Positions 59,830-64,000 of a DNA stretch of 64,000 nucleotides are shown in pieces. The position numbers and the translations under genes were made by a program. Position 1 is the stretch's first letter. The number at the start of each line of letters is the position of its first letter. Where the stretch lies: contig NC_064824.1 in the NCBI RefSeq assembly GCF_024166365.1, forward strand, positions 126,483,608 to 126,547,607. The letters run 5' to 3'. The stretch comes from Elephas maximus indicus. Lineage: Eukaryota; Chordata; Mammalia; Proboscidea; Elephantidae. The notes beneath the pieces are model-generated. The model was not told where the DNA came from and ran no database searches. It was given only the letters and a program-made list of their open reading frames with translations.

Positions 59830-61432
59830 ACAAGATGGAAGAAATACACAGAGTCACTATTTACCAGATAGACTTGGTGGACAGTGAACCATTTCAGGAA
59901 GTAGCATCTGATCAATAACTGATGGCAGTGAAGGAAGAGTTCCAAGCTACATTGAAGAAATTGCTGAAAAACAAGGCTCCAGGAATTGACAGAAAACGAA
60001 TTTAGATGTTTGAACAAAAGGATGCAGCATTGGAATGCACACTCATCTACGCCAAGAAATTTCGAAGACAGCTGTTTGGCCAATTGATTGAAAAAGATCC
60101 ACATTTATGCCTGTTCTCAAGGAAGTGGCTCCAACTGAATGCAGAAATTATCTAATAATATCATTAACATCACACATAAGTACTGATGATGATTTAAAAG
60201 CAGCTGCAGCAGTGCATAGACAGGTAGCTGTCTGAAATTCAAGCCAGATTAAGAAGAGGACGTGGAACCAGGGATATCATTGTTGATGTCAGCTGCATCC
60301 TGGCTGAAAGCAGACAATACCATAAAGATATTTACCTGTGTTTTACATATCATCCAAAGGATTTAGAACCTGTGCATCATAACAAATTCTGGATAACATT
60401 GCAAAGAATGCGAATTCCAGAACACATAATTCAGCTCATCTGGAATGTGTACATTGACAAAGAGGCAGTAGTCGTTTGAACAGAACAATTGGATACTTCA
60501 TGGTTTAAAATCAGGAAAGGTGTTCCTTAAGGTTTTATCCTTTCACGATATTTATTCAATCTCTGTGCTGAGCAAATGAGCTGAGAAACTGGACTATATG
60601 AAGAACAAGGCATCAGGATTGGAGGAAGACTCATTAAGAACCTGCGTTATGCAGACGACACAACTTTGCTTGCTGAAAGTGAAAAGGACTTGAAGCACTT
60701 ACTGATAAATATCAAAGGCTACAGCCTAAGTGTTGATTGTGCTTTAACATAAAGAAAACAAAAATTCTCACAATTGGAACAGTAAGCATTATCTTAATAA
60801 ATGGAGAAAAGATTGGAGCTGTCAATAATTTCATTTTACTTGGATCCACAATCAATACCCATAGAAGCAACAGTCAAGAAATCAAAGGACACATTGAATT
60901 GGACAAATCTGATGCAAAAGACTTCTTTAAAGTTTTGAAAAGCAAAGATGTTACCTTGAAGACTAAAGTCCACCTGACCCAAGCCACGGTGTTTTCAATT
61001 GCCTCATATGCGTATGAAAGCTGGGCAAAGAATCAGGAAGACCAAAGAAGATTTGACACCTTTGAATTATGGTGTTGATGAAGAATATTGAATATACCAT
61101 AAACTGCCAAAAAAACAAATAAATTAATAAGCACATTTGTCTTGAAAAATATATAGCCAAATTGCTCCTTAGAAGCAAGAATGGTGAGACTCCATCTCAA
61201 GTATTTTGGAACTGTTATCAGGTTGAATTAATCCCTGGAGAAGAACATCATGCTTGTAAAAGTAGAGGGTTAGTGAAAAGGAAGAAAATCCTCAAGGAGT
61301 TGGGTTGTTCCAGTACTGCAACAACAGGGCTCATGCATAACAAGGGGATGTCTCAGGAGCAGGCAGCTTTGCATTCCTTTGTGCACAGTATTGCCAGGAA
61401 TTAGGGGCATAATAACAACAGCTAACAAGAAA
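59830..61432 (+). mobile_element. RTE LINE, right half of the L1-interrupted copy
   Basis: Resumes 'aagatggaagaaatacacag' exactly where the left half stopped. RT domain in frames such as 60737-61078 (KKTKILTIGTVSIILINGEK; KVLKSKDVTLKTKVHLTQAT) and a 3' end with an AACAACA-like tail ('cataataacaacagctaaca'). Confidence 0.9.
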
Positions 61433-61540
61433 AACAACAACCTCACTTCTCCAACCCCCCACCCCCCGGCCTTGGCTTTATAACAGGGAGGAGAATAGAC
61501 ACTCCCTCTCGGGATTATTATGGGGATGGCTTATTAGCAC

Positions 61541-61578
61541 AACGCTATGAGTCGGAATCGACTCGATAGCACTGTTTT
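61541..61578 (+). mobile_element. Severely 5'-truncated AfroSINE tail
   Basis: Only 'gctatgagtcggaatcgact', 'cgatagcactg' and a T-run remain, at consensus. A fresh, very short insertion. Confidence 0.75.
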
Positions 61579-61789
61579 TTTTTTTTTAAGCACATAGATG
61601 TCTGCTGTTACTTTAGTCAGGAGGTAGAATTTAATCAAGGGTTTAAGATGGATAGAATCTGGGTAGGGTGAAAAGAAAGAAGGTTCCAGAATGAGGAGCA
61701 ACATGTGAACAAACCCAGAGGCAGAAATGAGATGCAGTGTAGAGAATAGCTCTACCAAAATTTTCAATCTTTTTACCAGTTGTACTAAG

Positions 61790-64000
61790 AAGATCCCCCA
61801 CGTGTCTGTCAGTGTGTTGTACTGTGGGGACTTGGGTGTTGCTGTGATGCCAAAGTATGCCACTGGTATTCAGATACCAGCAGAGTCACCCGTGGAACAC
61901 AGGTTTCAGCTGAGCTTCCAGACAAAGACAGACTAGGAAGAAGGACCCAGCAGTCTACTTCTGAAAAGTATTAGCCAGTGAAAACCTTATGAATAGCAGC
62001 GGAACATTGTCTGATGTAGTGCTGGAAGATGAGCCCCCCGGGTTGGAAGGCACTCAAAAGATGACTAGGGAAGAGCAGCCTCCTCAAAGTAGAGTCTGCC
62101 TTAATGACGTGGACGGAGTAAATCTTTCGGGACCTTCATTCGCTGATGCAGCACGACTCGAAATGAGAAGAAACAGCTGCAAGCATCCATTGATAATCGG
62201 AACTTGGAATGTACGAAGTATGAATCTAGGAAAATTGGAGATCATCAAAAATGAAATGGAATGCATAAACATCGATATCCTAGGCATTAGTGACATGAAA
62301 TGGACTGGTATTGGCCATTTTGAATCAGACAACTTGAAGAGGAATGGTGTTGCATTCATCGTCAAAAAAAAAAAAAAATTCAAGGTCTATCTTGAAGTAC
62401 AATGGTGTCAGTGATAGGATAATATCCATACGCCTGCAAGGAAGACCAGTTAATATGATTATTATTCCAATATATGCACCAACCACTAGGGCCAAAGATG
62501 AAGAAATAGAAGACTTTTATCAGCTGCTGCAGTCTGAAATTGATAGACTATGGAATCAAGATACATTGATAATTACTGCTGATTTTAATGTGGAAGTTGG
62601 AAACAAAGAAGAAAGATCCGTAGTTGGAAAATATGGCCTTGGTGATAGAAACAATGCTGGACATCGAATGATAAAACTTTGCAAGACCAACTACTTCTTC
62701 ATTGCTAATACCTTCTTTCACCAACATAAACGGTGACTATACACATGGACCTTGCCAGATGGAGCACACAGAAATCAAATTGCCTACATCTGTGGAAAGA
62801 GACAATGGAAAAGCTCAATATCATCAGTCAGAACAAGGCCAGGGGCCAATTGTGCAACAGACCATCAATGGAAGTTCAAGCTGAAACTGATGAAAATCAA
62901 AGCAAGTCCACGAGAGCCAAAATATGACCTTGAGTATATCCCACCTGAATTTAGAGACCATCTGAAGAATAGATTTGACACATTGAACACTAGTGACTGA
63001 AGACTGGACGACTTGTGGAATGACATCAACGACATCTACCATGAAGAAAGCAAGAGGTCATTGAAAAGACAGGAAAGAAGGAAAAGACCAAGATAGATGC
63101 CGGAGGAGACTCTGAAACTCGTTCTCGAACGTCGAGCAGATAAAGCAAAAGGAAGAATCAATGAAGTAAAAGAACTGAATAGAAGATTTCAAAGGGCGGC
63201 TCGAGAAGGCAAAGTACAGTATTATAATGACAAGTGCAAAGAGCTGCAGATAGAAAACCAAAAGAGAAGAACACACTCGGTGTTTCTCAAGCTGAAAGAA
63301 CTAAAGAAAAAATTTAAGCCTCAAGCTGCAATAGTGAAGGATTCTATGGGGAAAATATTAAACGACACAGGAAGCATCAAAAGAAGATGGAAGGAATACA
63401 CAGAGTAATTATACCAAAAAGAATTAGTCATTATTCAACCATTTCAAGAGGTAGCATATGATCAGAAACTGATGGTACTGAAGGAAGAAGTCCAAGCTGC
63501 TCTGAAGGCATTGGTGAAAAACAAGGCTTCAGGAATTGATGTAATATCAATTGAGATGTTTCAACAAACAGATGCAGTGCTGCAGGTGCTCACTCGTCTC
63601 TGCCAAGAAATATGAAAGACAGCTTCCTGGCCAACTGACTGGAAGAGATCCCTATTTATACCTATTCTCAAGAAAGGTGATCCAACTGAATGTGGCAATT
63701 ATAGAACAATATCATTAATGTCACACACAAGCAAAATTTTTCTAAAGATCATTCAAAAATGGCTGCAGCAGTATATTGACAGAGAACTGCCAGAAATTCA
63801 GGCCGGTTTCAGAAGAGGATGTGGAACTGGGGATATCAGATGGGTCCTGGCTGAAAGCAGAGAATACCAAAAGGATGTTCACCTGTGTTTTATTGACTAT
63901 GCAAAGGCATTTGACTGTGTGGAGCATAACAAATTATGGATAACATTATGAGAAATGGGAATTCCAGAACACTTAATTGTGCTCATGAGGAAACTTTACA
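61790..64000 (+). mobile_element. RTE LINE with intact 5' end, runs off the window
   Basis: The best-preserved RTE here. 5' end 'cccacgtgtctgtcagtgtg'. The frame from 61989 gives an acidic N-terminal segment (MNSSGTLSDVVLEDEPPGLE) then the endonuclease (IIGTWNVRSMNLGKLEIIKN; ILGISDMKWTG). An A-run at 62365-62378 shifts the frame. The frame from 62344 continues (IIPIYAPTTRAKDEEIEDFY; ITADFNVEVGNKEER). Later frames hold YIPPEFRDHLKNRF (62752-63000) and the RT start (IQAGFRRGCGTGDIRW; FIDYAKAFDCVEHNKLW, 63718-63951). Stops at about 62734 and 63407. Inactive but useful for defining the family. Confidence 0.95.

Noticed and set aside
1-64000. CRISPR arrays, phage, operons, rRNA
   Set aside because: No regularly spaced short repeats and no prokaryotic gene organisation; the repeats are dispersed mammalian retroelements.

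Overview
This is a stretch of placental-mammal nuclear DNA, AT-rich and packed with transposons. The repeat mix points to an afrotherian, most likely an elephant or close relative. It holds many RTE-clade (BovB-like) LINEs ending in a CAACAA-type tail. It also holds many tRNA-derived SINEs that end in the same 'gctatgagtcggaatcgact' tail as the RTE, a layout known for AfroSINEs. L1 copies of one lineage and MaLR-type solo LTRs are interspersed. MIR, L2 and MER5-like remnants are older mammalian sequence. The species call is inference from repeats.

The only host gene I can support is on the minus strand between 41281 and 20982. It is the 3' part of a peptidase family S28 serine protease (PRSS16/PRCP relatives; closest in style to proteins annotated 'putative serine protease K12H4.7-like'). 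Five coding exons (41167-41281, 32355-32553, 31076-31166, 29381-29589, 20982-21091) have AG/GT borders and compatible phases. Together they give about 240 residues with the catalytic Asp (FDPWH) and His (AVHCADM). Exons with the N-terminus and catalytic Ser were not found and should lie beyond 64000.

Layout. 1-20181: repeats on both strands (RTE at both ends and in between, three solo LTRs, L1 fragments, SINEs), no gene. 20182-41281: the S28 gene, its introns carrying SINEs, MIR/L2, an RTE fragment and a partial tandem duplication that copied half an exon. 41566-48965: a nearly full-length minus-strand L1 with 5'UTR, broken ORF1 and broken ORF2. 48966-64000: layered insertions, including a twin-primed RTE (51829-54670), an RTE split by a younger L1 (55903-61432 around 57004-59829), and a 5'-complete RTE running off the end (61790-64000).

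I see no operon-like or defence-like novel system. The most informative oddities are the half-exon duplication in the protease gene, a 45-bp near-perfect inverted repeat inside an L1, two places where truncated L1 and RTE copies are fused 5' end to 5' end, and a short RTE with both ends but no middle.
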